From contig JBBCJA010000021.1 in the NCBI GenBank assembly GCA_037189585.1, positions 310,001-374,000 of the forward strand: DNA of 64,000 nucleotides, written 5' to 3'. A program made the position numbers and the translations under genes. Each line of letters starts with the position of its first letter. The first letter of the stretch is position 1. The notes under the pieces were generated by a model, which was given only the letters and a program-made list of their open reading frames with translations, had not been told where the DNA came from and made no database searches. This document shows, one piece after another, positions 33,486 through 42,839 of the stretch. Origin of the DNA: JAEXNA01 sp037189585 (GTDB lineage Bacteria; Vulcanimicrobiota; Xenobia; Xenobiales; JADMJV01).

Positions 33486-34292
33486 TCACGGAACCCACTG
33501 CCAGACTCGGATGATTCCAGTCCCGGAGGGAAAAAACTCCGCGTAAACCCCGTGATGGATCGAGGTAAACTTATAGCCAACCCGGCCCGACGTTGTGACG
33601 ACGGTTCCGAAAGCTCTGTCGGGCTTCTCTGCCCTACTGAGATAGCTCAATCCCCTACTTGGACATACGCGACTCGCTCCGTCCGCCGCGTCCACAAAGA
33701 GCAACTCCTCCTTCTCATTCTTGATAGGCCTAATCCACTCTCTACCAATCAGGCGGCCGGCATTCTTTAGCTCTCGGCTACTCTGGAGCCTGCTCAGCCT
33801 TCCGGAGTCGAGGGGGAAATGATACGCTAGCTCCTCACAGCCGCGATCATTTTCGAAGTGAGTCATCTCGGTGGAGATCGAAGTGATCCAGCCGTATCCA
33901 TTGCCGGTCTCGTAGAGATTCGTGAGGTACGAGTGTGACATCGGAACAGAGGGCTCTAGTCGAAGCAAACGGTCCGCTTGCCGGGCAAGAAAGTAGATCG
34001 TGGCATTTCCATCCCTCCGGCAAAAGAAGAGGTCTCCATCCTTGCCTACCCCGAAAGGTTCGAGTCCGTTCCCATCCCCGATCGAGGGGATGTCGCGTGG
34101 CCGAGTGTTCTGAGACAGTAACACGATGCGCTGTCGAGAGAATACCATGAGTTGGTGACTACACCAGAACACGCGCAACCGTCGAAGGCTGTCGGCCTCC
34201 GTTTCTCCAGACTCAAGGGTCCACTCGACCACCCAATCCGGTTCTTTCATCGAACCTTCGCTTGTCATTCCCTTATACAGACAGCTTAACAT
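33486..34292 (-). CDS. Hypothetical protein, probable beta-propeller-like
   Basis: Up to 268 residues, soluble. The sequence alternates short strands with polar turns (LEPFGVGKDGDLFFCRRDGNATIYFLARQADRLLRLEP), like a degenerate beta-propeller or WD-type fold, but no clear repeat is established. ATG 34250 (with GAAGG just upstream) is an alternative to ATG 34292. No family recognised. Confidence 0.6.
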   Translation of the reverse strand: MLSCLYKGMTSEGSMKEPDWVVEWTLESGETEADSLRRLRVFWCSHQLMVFSRQRIVLLSQNTRPRDIPSIGDGNGLEPFGVGKDGDLFFCRRDGNATIYFLARQADRLLRLEPSVPMSHSYLTNLYETGNGYGWITSISTEMTHFENDRGCEELAYHFPLDSGRLSRLQSSRELKNAGRLIGREWIRPIKNEKEELLFVDAADGASRVCPSRGLSYLSRAEKPDRAFGTVVTTSGRVGYKFTSIHHGVYAEFFPSGTGIIRVWQWVP

Positions 34293-34323
34293 CTATCCGC
34301 AAGAATCCACGAATCGCGTGCGG

Positions 34324-35505
34324 CTAGACCCTAGACCTACGGAGGGTGATGACGGTGAGCTCTGATGGGATGCCGATTCTCAGTGCGAAGCCGTGCCAAA
34401 GAGCGGTGCCGTTGTTGACGTAGAGCAGCATCCCGTCGACGTTGTAAAGACCCGAGGCAAAGCCGTTGTTGAATCGCGCGACGAGGCGATTGAGTCCCAG
34501 GACCATCCCGCCGTGGGTGTGACCGGAGAGCTGCAGGGCTACTCCGGCCCGGGCGGCTACAGGCGCTGACTTTGGTTGGTGGTCGAGCAAGATAATAGGC
34601 ACACCGGACGGAACGCCTTCCAGAGCCTTTTTGACGTCGGGCTTCGGGAGATCGAAACGCAGTGAGGCGGAGTCGGTGAGACCCGCGATCACGATGCTCG
34701 ACGAACCTCTGCTCAACTGAACGTGACTGTTGGAGAGTCGAGTCATTCCAAGTTCCTGGTAGCGCAGCATCCAGCCCTCGTGACCGTAGTAATACTCATG
34801 ATTACCGGTGATCACGAACACTCCGTCCTTGGCCGTCAGACCGCGAAGCGGCTCGACATCGTCTCTTCGAGCATCCAGACTGCCATCCATCAGATCTCCC
34901 GTGATCACAATCATGTCGGCGTTCTGGGAGTTCGTCTTGGCGACAACCTCCTTAGCCCAACGGGCCGGAAACAGCCGGCTCAAGTGTAAGTCGGTTAACT
35001 GGATGAGCCGGTATCCGTCGAACTCTTCGGGTAGATTGGGAATCTCGATCTCGATCTCTTTGACAGGGGGCACTCTGATCGCCTGGCTCACCCCGAACGC
35101 CGACAAGAGAAGTGCCGACACGGCGATCACATAGCGCGCCTCGACAGGAGGAGCCAAATAGGCTCCACTGAGTAATGACCGAGCGAGAGTGAGAAGGTCA
35201 AGCATGGCCTGGAAGGTGGCCAACAAGAGAACAGTACCAAAGAGCGCGTTGGCCACGATTCCGACAGCTCGTGGCATCTCCGGAGAGAACGAGGAGCCGA
35301 AGAGGTAGCGACTCAAGAAGTGGTGCTGCGAGCCTACAAAAAGAATCAGGGCGAGGAGAAAAATCACCCCCGGTTCCCAAGGCAACGGGAGTAGAAACCG
35401 GAGAACCACAAAGAGCCACATGGTCCCGGTGACTACGGGGAAGAGCACCACCGGGTTTCTCCAGCGTTTGAATGTGCGGGAGCTCGCATTCCCAGCTTGA
35501 GTCAT
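34324..35505 (-). CDS. Membrane-bound metallophosphoesterase (YaeI/YkuE-like)
   Basis: 393 residues. The N-terminal 150 residues contain four membrane helices. The C-terminal domain has QLTDLHLSRLFP, ITGDLMDGSLDARRDD, VFVITGNHEYYYG, ILLDHQPKSAPVAARAG and LQLSGHTHGGMVLGLNRL, the full metal set of the YaeI/YkuE family implicated in phospholipid or UDP-sugar lipid phosphodiester cleavage. GTG/ATG choice at 35505 is uncertain but the first helix is well placed. Confidence 0.88.
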   Translation of the reverse strand: MTQAGNASSRTFKRWRNPVVLFPVVTGTMWLFVVLRFLLPLPWEPGVIFLLALILFVGSQHHFLSRYLFGSSFSPEMPRAVGIVANALFGTVLLLATFQAMLDLLTLARSLLSGAYLAPPVEARYVIAVSALLLSAFGVSQAIRVPPVKEIEIEIPNLPEEFDGYRLIQLTDLHLSRLFPARWAKEVVAKTNSQNADMIVITGDLMDGSLDARRDDVEPLRGLTAKDGVFVITGNHEYYYGHEGWMLRYQELGMTRLSNSHVQLSRGSSSIVIAGLTDSASLRFDLPKPDVKKALEGVPSGVPIILLDHQPKSAPVAARAGVALQLSGHTHGGMVLGLNRLVARFNNGFASGLYNVDGMLLYVNNGTALWHGFALRIGIPSELTVITLRRSRV

Positions 35506-35703
35506 GTAGGCAGGAAACCCTCCGATGCTCGGTCGGTTCCTCTCTCGTCGGAAGATATCGCTTGGAACTGTCCAGTCCTCGAGGAGTCTTGTCGCTACAT
35601 CAATGAATGGCCGACAGGGACTGATGCCTACCGTAGGTTAACCTTTTCCGTCGGCGAAGTTGAAATGATCGGGTGATTCGGACACCGAAGCATCGAGAAG
35701 GCA

Positions 35704-36168
35704 ATGCAGTTGGTCCTTCTCATAGGCCTCCCCGGCAGTGGTAAGACCACATTCTACCGCGAATACTTCGCCGCGACTCACCTTCACGTCAGTAAAGACG
35801 CGATGCGAGGCAAGCGCAACCGGGATCGCAAGCAAGGAGTTCTTTTGGAGGAGGCTGAGTTGGCTGGCCAGTCCGTGGTGCTCGACAACACGCATCCGTC
35901 GGCCCAGGTCCGCGCTCCTTGGCTCGCGTGGGCTAGGGAAAGAGCCTGGTCTGTCCACGGCTACTATCTGTCATCCAAAGTCGCGGATTGTTATTCTCGA
36001 AACGCTGCCCGGACGAATGAGGACAGAGTCCCGGACGTGGGCTTTTACGCTATCGTGGGTTCATTGGAGCTTCCAAGCTACGCCGAGGGCTTCGACAAGC
36101 TTTTCTATGTGCGTCAAGTTGATGGGAAGTTTACGGTAGAGGAATGGAGAGCCGGCTTGGCAGCGTAG
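35704..36168 (+). CDS. P-loop kinase-like ATPase
   Basis: 154 residues. Walker A is LIGLPGSGKTTFYREYF at the N-terminus, followed by HVSKDAMRGKRNRDRKQG and VVLDNTHPSAQVRAPWL, the segment that typifies polynucleotide-kinase-like and zeta-toxin-like small P-loop kinases. The C-terminal FYVRQVDGKFTVEEW suits the PNKP-type lid. Substrate could be a nucleotide, polynucleotide 5'-OH or small metabolite. GAGAAGG precedes ATG 35704. Two small open frames follow closely. Confidence 0.85.
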   Translation: MQLVLLIGLPGSGKTTFYREYFAATHLHVSKDAMRGKRNRDRKQGVLLEEAELAGQSVVLDNTHPSAQVRAPWLAWARERAWSVHGYYLSSKVADCYSRNAARTNEDRVPDVGFYAIVGSLELPSYAEGFDKLFYVRQVDGKFTVEEWRAGLAA

Positions 36169-36178
36169 AGGGACAGGA

Positions 36179-36334
36179 GTGCATTGGGAAGAGTATGAGA
36201 AAGCCGGTACCAACCCCATCACGGGAGAGAGCGTCCTGGCGACGCGTCGCCGTTTGAAGATTGATGAAGAGCTCCCAATGAAGGAAGAGTACAGTGCCTA
36301 TATCGGTGAACTCATCGTTCAGAGCCTTCGCTGA
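36179..36334 (+). CDS. Putative 51-residue small protein
   Basis: GTG 36179 with a GAGGGA five bases upstream opens a 51-codon frame starting VHWEEYEKAGTNPITGES, with continuing helix-like, codon-consistent sequence (ELPMKEEYSAYIGELIVQSL). It lies 11 bases after the kinase gene and its stop overlaps the next small frame (TGATG). It may be a small protein or the remnant of a larger one. Confidence 0.45.
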   Translation: MHWEEYEKAGTNPITGESVLATRRRLKIDEELPMKEEYSAYIGELIVQSLR

Positions 36335-36453
36335 TGTTCGATTCCAGACCTCGGCCAACGCCTCGCCGCCTGAAGCCCCCCGGTGGAGAGCTTGTGATCG
36401 GCGGGCGCTCTCGCGATCTTAAAGACGATGCGATGTCTCAAGCCGTTATCTGA
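36334..36453 (+). CDS. Putative 39-residue small protein
   Basis: ATG 36334 overlaps the previous stop in TGATG and encodes a basic, proline-rich start (SRPRPTPRRLKPPGGELVIG) then GRSRDLKDDAMSQAVI. The coupled start and coding-like content make it credible, but there is no recognised family. Its 3' end overlaps the stop of the convergent LysM gene by 16 bases. Confidence 0.38.
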   Translation: MFDSRPRPTPRRLKPPGGELVIGGRSRDLKDDAMSQAVI

Positions 36454-37121
36454 GGGGGGAGAGGCTTGGGTCCTCGCTCGGTATAAAGGAGCTTCTGATA
36501 GGTCGCTCCCGACTTCTGCCGGGATGATCTAGGTCGAGTGGTCGTCTTGCCACCGGTCTTCCGTGGACCCTTCGCGCCTGGAGCCTTGGGTTTTTTATTC
36601 AAACCAGTGGTTCCGCTCGTACCGGCGGTCTCACCTTGAACCGACCCGGCTCCGCGACTTGGAATGCGCAGCTTCTGACCGGGGAAGAGCTGATTCTTGT
36701 CCTCGAGCCCATTAAGCTGAGTGATCTCGTCGTGAAGTTGGGAATCGGAATACTCCGCTCGAGGAAATCCGTTATCTCGAAGAATCGAGGAGATGCTCTG
36801 TCCAGGCTTGACCGTGACTTCCTTGTAGCCGCCCTCGGAGGCTTCCGAAGTGGACTTAGAAGGGCTCGCGGTGGCGTGCACATGCTCGTGTTGAGCCTGT
36901 TTCCAGTTGGATAGGTCTTGGGCGTTCTGACAGTCGCATTCGTTGGCCTGGCCGCCTACGAAGAGGTCTTCCGTATTGATTTCAAACAGGTTGTGGGCGA
37001 GCTCGTGAACTCCCTCGAGTTTTTTAGCTTGAACCTGATTGCTCAGATTCATAAGTTGCTTTTGTTGTGCGACAAGCTGGGGCATTACGTTGTTGAGGCT
37101 ACCACCGGGATCTAAAGCCAT
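36438..37121 (-). CDS. LysM-domain protein without signal peptide
   Basis: 227 residues from ATG 37121 (GGAG nine bases upstream); the open frame extends to 37424 but lacks support. Residues about 100-155 form a LysM-type domain: EVTVKPGQSISSILRDNGFP, an insertion, then LNGLEDKNQLFPGQKLRIPS, the typical start (VxxGDTLxxIAxxxG) and end (NxIxxGQxLxIP) of peptidoglycan-binding LysM. The C-terminus is Lys/Gly/Thr-rich and basic. No Sec signal is visible. Confidence 0.72.
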   Translation of the reverse strand: MALDPGGSLNNVMPQLVAQQKQLMNLSNQVQAKKLEGVHELAHNLFEINTEDLFVGGQANECDCQNAQDLSNWKQAQHEHVHATASPSKSTSEASEGGYKEVTVKPGQSISSILRDNGFPRAEYSDSQLHDEITQLNGLEDKNQLFPGQKLRIPSRGAGSVQGETAGTSGTTGLNKKPKAPGAKGPRKTGGKTTTRPRSSRQKSGATYQKLLYTERGPKPLPPQITA

Positions 37122-37243
37122 TTGAGTGGACTCCGTTCTGTTGTTTTCTGAGAGCAGAGTACCGACTCGTCTTCCGAGCCGATTACGAAAACTTGAACGT
37201 CTGTTAACAAGTTGTAAAGCTAGGAGAAAGTCGGCACTCAAGG

Positions 37244-40200
37244 GTGGAGCGTCGTTCCAGGTCCACTCCGTTCGTGGTCGAAGCGACGCGTCATATGGAG
37301 CATTTCGAGAAATCCTTATCCCGAGGCACTCATCGAGAACGGATCGCCTTGATGGTGGAGACGGGGCGACAAGCACGCCAAAAACCCGAAGTTCGCGCCA
37401 AACTTGTGGAGCTGTCGAAAACAACTCCTCATCTTCGCCAGATGAGCCTGTTCGGCTTTCAGGCCGCGGGAGACGGAAAGAATCTGTGCCGAATGGCCTC
37501 CGAGGATCCGTCCCGACGGCTGCGTTGTCGCGCCCTGAAAGCCGCCGCGAGCGTCGCCGCCGACGAGGAGATCACCCAGCTTCTCGACAGATTGTCGCTC
37601 AAGGAAATTCGGCGAGGCCTGCGATGGTTGCACCAAAGAGGTCGCCAAGAAGTGATCGACCGTTGGGTCCTGAGCCAAAGTGAAGCCCCCACCGAAGCCT
37701 TGGGGTACTCATCCCCTAAGGCACTCGAGCCGAATCTGGCCCGACTGCTGGAGCGGGGAAGTCGCGTCGTGTGGCGTTGTATCGCTCTGCGCCAGCCGGA
37801 GTGGGCCTCTTCTGTTTGTCTCGACGGCGATCTCGACTCCACCGCCGTGACGCGAGTGAGCACCGTGCTCGACACTCTAGCCGACCGGCGTTGGTCCGGC
37901 CTGTGGGAGCTGTGGCGCAAGGCCGTGGAAGTCGGCTACGAAGCTATCTGTCCGAGGCCAAACTCTTCAAGGCTTGCCCCCTGGTGGCCACCGAATGGGC
38001 CTTTCAAGAGTATCCCGAGGAAAAAGCCAACCCGTTCATGGGTACCTCCGGAATGCCGCCTTGGCCCTATCACGAGGCTCACCGAAAATACTCGACCGAG
38101 CAACTTCTCCAGCTTTACCGCCGGGGTGAGCTCTCGATCACTTATCCCATGTGGAAGAAACGTCCTCTGCCCGAGCGGCTGACCCTCTGGAGCGAGATTC
38201 GTTTTTCGCAAACCAGCCAGGACGGAACGATTCAGCCGGTCTGGCTGCATCGACTCGACGTGACGAACCGAATGGAAACGGCGCGAGAACAGAGCCAGTT
38301 GCCCAGGGTCGAGCTCGACTATCGTTGGCAAACAGAGCTTTTCTCGATGTTCGGCTGGGACGAAGCGCTACGCCGTCTCCAGCCGCACTTGTCAAGTCCC
38401 GAAGTCGAGGTGAGAGCCTTCTCCTCTCAAGCCCTGGCTGGTATCGCCCGCCACCAGCCGGAGCGACACCTGGAGGTTCTCGCCATTCTGCAAGGGAAAC
38501 GCAACGAGCCCGATCCGGTGCGCTCCGCTTTTCTGCAAGGATTGGCGGACCTTCCACCATCGCGTTGGAAAACGGAGCATCTCGAGCCGCTGGCCGATCT
38601 CTTGGATGCTCTACTCAAAGCCGCCGACGCCTCGGCGGTGAGCTTCCGTTACGCTGAAGCTCTTTTGCTCCGCCTCCTGCCGTCGCATCCCGAGTTCAGC
38701 GCGACATGGCTTGCCAAGACTCTTCGTCATTGGGGCACTCCCAGTGGGCTCTCCTGGCAAAACGAGCTCTCCGGTGAGGAGGCTCAAGAGCAGGTCGATT
38801 CGGCTCTTTCTCCCCTCCTCTCGGACTGGTTTCGGAGCGAGCGCTATGGAGAAGCCTTCGCTCTGGTGGAGTCGCTGGGGGACAAGCTGGAGAAACTGCC
38901 TCAGCTCCTGGAGCTGGTCGTCTCGCTTTGTGATCTGAGCCTGCCCTTCCCCTCCGGCAACGCGCTATGGATCCTCTCGTGCAACGCGCCCGAGCGGGCC
39001 CGCCAACTGGTTCCCGAGCTACTCGAACAAGACCCATCCTGGGTCTCCAAGCCATGGGTGCAAAATTTCCTCCACCGTCATCGCCAGGATCTTCTCACGC
39101 CCTTTCTGGGCACGAACGTAGTCCATGGGAAATTCGCTACGGGACAGACCCGCTGGGTCCTATCGTTTTCTGGAAGCTTTTGGCGATGGACACCCGAGCA
39201 ACAAGCCCTCTATGCCGAGCAGCTCGCGAGGCTGATTCGTGACCAGAGCCGAGACTTTCGAGCCCAGCGGCAAAGCTTAAGGTCGCTCGCCGGACTGACC
39301 GACCTGGAAACTCCGGAGACCCTGGCCAGGACCGCGAGCCTGCGAGAAGATCGTCAAGCCCTTCGAGATGAAGCCTTGCGCTGTCTGGCTCGGGTGGAGG
39401 ACGGCCGAGGGCTCCCCTTTTTGGTCGAAGCTTTAGACGACGAACGCGCTCGAGTCGCCATCTACGCGCTGCGAGGGGCGGTCTTGGCTATGCCAGCTCA
39501 GAGCGCGCTCGAGTTTCTACTTCAGGTCAAAAGTTCGAAAGTCACGGTTAATAAAGAGGTAGCTCGACTTCTAGGAGACCTGCCTCAAGCCGTGGGCCTC
39601 CCTTCACTTTTGCAGCGAGTTGAAAGCGAAACGCACCGCGATGTTCGTCTGGCCATCATGCGAGGACTCTGGCCCCATCTGGACCGAGATGAGGTCTGGC
39701 CGCCTTTTTGGGAAGCTCTGGGCTCCGACGACCCGGCCGTTGGTATGGCGCTCGCCGCCATTGCGACGGAGAGTCTTGGACGCGTGGGACGAGAGCGCGT
39801 CGTCTGCCTTTTGGCCAAACTTCTGAAACACCCGTCGGCTCGAGTGCGCCAAACGGTCCTGTCGCGGCTCTCCGCCCAGCCGATCAGCGGTGTGGCGGTC
39901 GAGGACCTCCTGAAGGGATCTCGAGATCTCCTCTCCCATCGCCAGATGGGCTTCGCCGCCGCCTCGGCTCTGGTAGCTCAAATGCTCGCGACACCCGACC
40001 AGTGGGAAACTCTCCTAGCTCAGGTCTCGGCCGATCGATTGGCCCTCAAGACCCTGGTGCAGTGCGTCCGGCATGGTGTTTATCGTTATCATCGACAGCC
40101 AGGTTTCGCTCAAGTGAAACTGGCGACCCGGCGCCACCTGGCATCCGACCAGGAGTTGCTCCCCCTTTATCTGGAGTTCTTGGCGGCCACGGCTCCTTTC

Positions 40201-40515
40201 GAGGAACTTCTCGAGGAAGTGGAGAGGCTCGTCTCCGATGAGTCCGCAGCGCTTGAGATTCTGGCCGGCTGGAGCCAAGTGCTCTCCACCCACACCTACT
40301 GTCTGGGTCATCCAACCTATAGCCTGCTGCGCGATCGCTGGTCGGATCGATCTCAGCCCGTACTCCGCCGACTCCGGCTGGAGACTTTGCTGGTCCACGT
40401 TAAGGGCTTTGGCTGGACCCCGGAGAATCGAGCCGATCTGGAGCAGTATAAGGAGGACCCCAGCTGGCTGGTTCGCTGTAAGGCGGCCTTCGTCCTCACT
40501 CCGCCCGTCAAATGA
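37244..40515 (+). pseudogene. Large HEAT-repeat protein split by a frameshift
   Basis: Reading from about 37244 gives helical repeats through LADRRWSGLWELWRKAVEVGYEA (near 37941), after which the homologous continuation (YLSEAKLFKACPLVATEW...) is in the -1 frame and stays open to 40515. The combined protein would be about 1,090 residues made of HEAT/ARM-like helical pairs, for example LVEALDDERARVAIYALRGA and LLKHPSARVRQTVLSRLSAQ. Such proteins are scaffolds. There is no slippery heptamer that I can identify, so a one-base loss or sequence error is more likely than programmed shifting. ATG 37295 is an alternative start to GTG 37244. Confidence 0.8.
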
Positions 40516-40594
40516 GCTTTGGTTCCCTGCTTGTCGACACAGCCCTGATGGAGGTCGCCCAGGGGAATCCTAAGGGAGAGAGAAACCTCCTAAT

Positions 40595-41464
40595 ATGCGA
40601 GGATGGGTTGTGTGCGCGCTGCTTTTAGCTGGTTGTCAATCCACGCCGCCGGTCAAGGTGGTGGTCAATGCCACCCCCATACGTGTGGAGACCTCGCAAG
40701 CCGAGCCCCCTGAAGAGAAAAAGCTCGACCGTCCACCAGCGGACAGGGCCAAGGACCTGTCCCGTCCCGAGGAGACCTATCAGCCGGACCCCACCTCTCG
40801 GCAACCGATCCGCTTGCGGGAAAGCGAGGTGGCCACCACTCCCCCCGCTCCGAAACCGAATCCCCCCTCAGCCTCTCAGTTTCCGGCACCGCCTTACCCC
40901 GTAGCCATACCCCAGAATCGAAAACCGACCCCACCCGTCGCGCAACCACCGTCCCCGAATGTCCAACCTCCGCGACCCGCCTATCCCGTTCCCCAAGCTC
41001 CGGTCGTCGCCAACCTTCCCCCCGCCCGGCCTCGCCCGCCGCTGCCTCCCAACGCCAGACCCACGGGATATCCTGGGGTCCCTCATGCTCCCCTGCCACC
41101 TGGAGCGATGTCGCCTAGACCTCCGCAACTGCCGGGACAAGCGACACCTCATCAGAACCGTGGTTACGATCCTCAACGGGAACGACAGCTCGAGCAGGCC
41201 TACCGCCAATCCCGGGCCGACGCCTTGAATCTGAAGTACCACGGCGGGCGCGCCGTCCTCGACGCCAACTCTCCGCAGGTCACTCTGTCGGCCCAGGCTC
41301 CGCTCCCTCCCATGATGCCCCCCTCAATCCCCGGTCACTACGGAGTGGTCGACGCCTTCAAGGCCAGTGAGGTCAAGCGCCAAGAATGGCAGAACTATCG
41401 CCAGGCTCCCATGAACCCTTCGGTCCCTAGACCCATGCCGCCTGGAGTCCCCGGCCGGTTCTAA
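40595..41464 (+). CDS. Proline-rich lipoprotein
   Basis: 289 residues with a short signal and lipobox (VCALLLAGC, Cys 14). The mature chain is very rich in Pro, with many PPxP and RPxPP stretches, then a charged helical segment (RERQLEQAYRQSRADALNLKYHGG) and a further Pro-rich end. It is likely anchored in the outer or cytoplasmic membrane and may span the periplasm as an extended polyproline rod. No family recognised. Its last 33 bases recur downstream as a direct repeat. Confidence 0.72.
   Translation: MRGWVVCALLLAGCQSTPPVKVVVNATPIRVETSQAEPPEEKKLDRPPADRAKDLSRPEETYQPDPTSRQPIRLRESEVATTPPAPKPNPPSASQFPAPPYPVAIPQNRKPTPPVAQPPSPNVQPPRPAYPVPQAPVVANLPPARPRPPLPPNARPTGYPGVPHAPLPPGAMSPRPPQLPGQATPHQNRGYDPQRERQLEQAYRQSRADALNLKYHGGRAVLDANSPQVTLSAQAPLPPMMPPSIPGHYGVVDAFKASEVKRQEWQNYRQAPMNPSVPRPMPPGVPGRF
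41432..41464 (+). repeat. Direct repeat, copy 1 (end of proline-rich gene)
   Basis: The last 33 bases of the proline-rich gene, encoding PMPPGVPGRF and the stop, match 41718-41750 at 30 of 33 positions. Confidence 0.85.
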
Positions 41465-41480
41465 GATCCTGCGCAGGCCC

Positions 41481-41714
41481 TTACTCTCGAAGCCATTCTT
41501 CGATCATAGCCTCGATCTCTTCGTGAGGGATACCCTCTCCCCGCTCAATCTGATCGAGACCCAACTGGATCCGAGCTTTAACGTCATCCGGAGGTTCCAG
41601 CAAAAGCTCTTTCTGCTGTGATTGGTCTATCACAAAGCTGATAAAACTCCCGATGGTGGGCAGTTCGCTCTCCGGAGCGGCATCAATCAGCTTTTTGAGG
41701 TCTGAGCGTTTCAT
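41481..41714 (-). CDS. Antitoxin-like small protein
   Basis: 77 residues: an N-terminal helix (SDLKKLIDAAPESELPTIGSFISFV) and an acidic C-terminus (GEGIPHEEIEAMIEEWLRE). The final HEExxxxIEEWL pattern is typical of small antitoxins that precede RelE/ParE-type toxins, but no toxin gene follows; the next gene is the convergent lipoprotein. It lies between two direct repeats, suggesting insertion as a cassette. Confidence 0.6.
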   Translation of the reverse strand: MKRSDLKKLIDAAPESELPTIGSFISFVIDQSQQKELLLEPPDDVKARIQLGLDQIERGEGIPHEEIEAMIEEWLRE

Positions 41715-41717
41715 GTT

Positions 41718-41750
41718 CCCATACCGCCTGGAGCCCCCGGCAGGTTCTAA
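41718..41750 (+). repeat. Direct repeat, copy 2
   Basis: The second copy would encode PIPPGAPGRF and a stop in the same orientation as the proline-rich gene, though no gene body precedes it. The two copies flank the 253-base segment with the antitoxin-like gene. Confidence 0.85.
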
Positions 41751-41765
41751 AACCCAAACCGAGCC

Positions 41766-41993
41766 CTATCCGGCAATGGGGTAGACGACATCAGCTCGCA
41801 AAGCTTTCGCCGCGAAGGCCAGGGCCGCCCTCACACTCTCCGGACTCAATTGAGGATAACTGTCGAGAAGCTCCTCAAGGGTATGTCCTGCGGCCAGCTT
41901 CTCAAGAATCAGCTCCACCGTGATCCTGGTCCCAACGACCACAGGCTTTCCCATCATCACCTTGGGGTCTGAAACGATCAAAGACTCACTCAT
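41766..41993 (-). CDS. DUF433 antitoxin-like protein
   Basis: 75 residues from ATG 41993. The DUF433 pattern is clear: LIVSDPKVMMGKPVVVGTRITVELILEKLAAGHTLEELLDSYPQLSPE, followed by a helix ending ALRADVVY. DUF433 proteins are VapB-type antitoxins with a winged-helix-like core, usually followed by a DUF5615 PIN-like toxin. No such toxin follows here, so it is an orphan or a transcription factor. Open frame to 42050 is ignored because the usual domain starts at this ATG. Confidence 0.8.
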   Translation of the reverse strand: MSESLIVSDPKVMMGKPVVVGTRITVELILEKLAAGHTLEELLDSYPQLSPESVRAALAFAAKALRADVVYPIAG

Positions 41994-42056
41994 AATCAAG
42001 GAACTTCGATAAAGAGATACGTCACGCCTTGTCCCACTCGGCTCCTCCATCAGCCA

Positions 42057-42839
42057 CTAAGTAACGCGATAGGGAACGCACCAGGGGCGCTCTTTCTCCG
42101 GGCCTTCGAAAAGCAGTGGTTCCACTCCGAAGAGCTCCACCATCCGCTCTTTGACGAAGATCTCCGAGGGGCTCCCCTGCATGACCACCACACCCTCCGA
42201 CAAGCCGACCACGTGATGAGCGTACTGGGAGGCGTGGTTGGGCTCGTGAACCACCATCACCACCGTCTTCCCCTCTTCCCGATTCAGCTGAGCCAGGAGC
42301 TCCAGCACCTCCAGTTGGTGGGCGATATCGAGGTAGGTGGTGGGCTCGTCGAGCAGCAGGTACTCGGTATCTTGAGCCAGAGCCATCGCGATCCAGGCGC
42401 GCTGTCGTTGCCCGCCGGAGAGCGCCTCGAGAGGACGCGAGGCCAAAAACGTTAGCTCGGTCTTCTCCAGCGCCCACTCCACCATCTCGTGGTCCTTAGA
42501 GCTCTTTCGACCCAGGAACCCCAGATAGGGATGGCGCCCAAAGCCCACCAGCTCGCGCACGGTCAGCCCCGAGGGAGCGATGGGGCTCTGGGTCAGGTGG
42601 GCCATCTTCTGAGCCAGCTCTCGCGCCGGATAGTCGGACAGAACTCGCTCCTCGAGAAAGACTTGACCCGAGGCGGGGAGTAATAACCTGTTAAGAACCT
42701 TTAATAACGTGGACTTCCCGCAACCGTTGCGCCCGATCAAAGCGGTCACTTTGGCCCTGGGGATCTCCACCGAAAGACCCCTCAAAATAGGCGTCCCTTC
42801 GGTGTAGGAAAAACAGATCTCCCGGGCGCGTAAACTCAT
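42057..42839 (-). CDS. Ferri-siderophore ABC transporter ATPase (FecE/FhuC-like)
   Basis: 260 residues with Walker A LIGRNGCGKSTLLKVL, Q-loop MAHLTQSP, signature LSGGQRQRAWIAMALAQ, Walker B YLLLDEPTTYLDIAHQ and switch His VVMVVHEPNHASQYA. The whole pattern is that of the FepC/FhuC group that drives iron-siderophore import. It is the last gene of a four-cistron operon with two permeases and the exporter-binding protein fusion; ATG 42839 overlaps the upstream stop. Confidence 0.95.
   Translation of the reverse strand: MSLRAREICFSYTEGTPILRGLSVEIPRAKVTALIGRNGCGKSTLLKVLNRLLLPASGQVFLEERVLSDYPARELAQKMAHLTQSPIAPSGLTVRELVGFGRHPYLGFLGRKSSKDHEMVEWALEKTELTFLASRPLEALSGGQRQRAWIAMALAQDTEYLLLDEPTTYLDIAHQLEVLELLAQLNREEGKTVVMVVHEPNHASQYAHHVVGLSEGVVVMQGSPSEIFVKERMVELFGVEPLLFEGPEKERPWCVPYRVT

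Noticed and set aside
37938..37950. Programmed -1 frameshifting in the HEAT gene
   Set aside because: No X-XXY-YYZ slippery sequence or obvious downstream structure at the junction.
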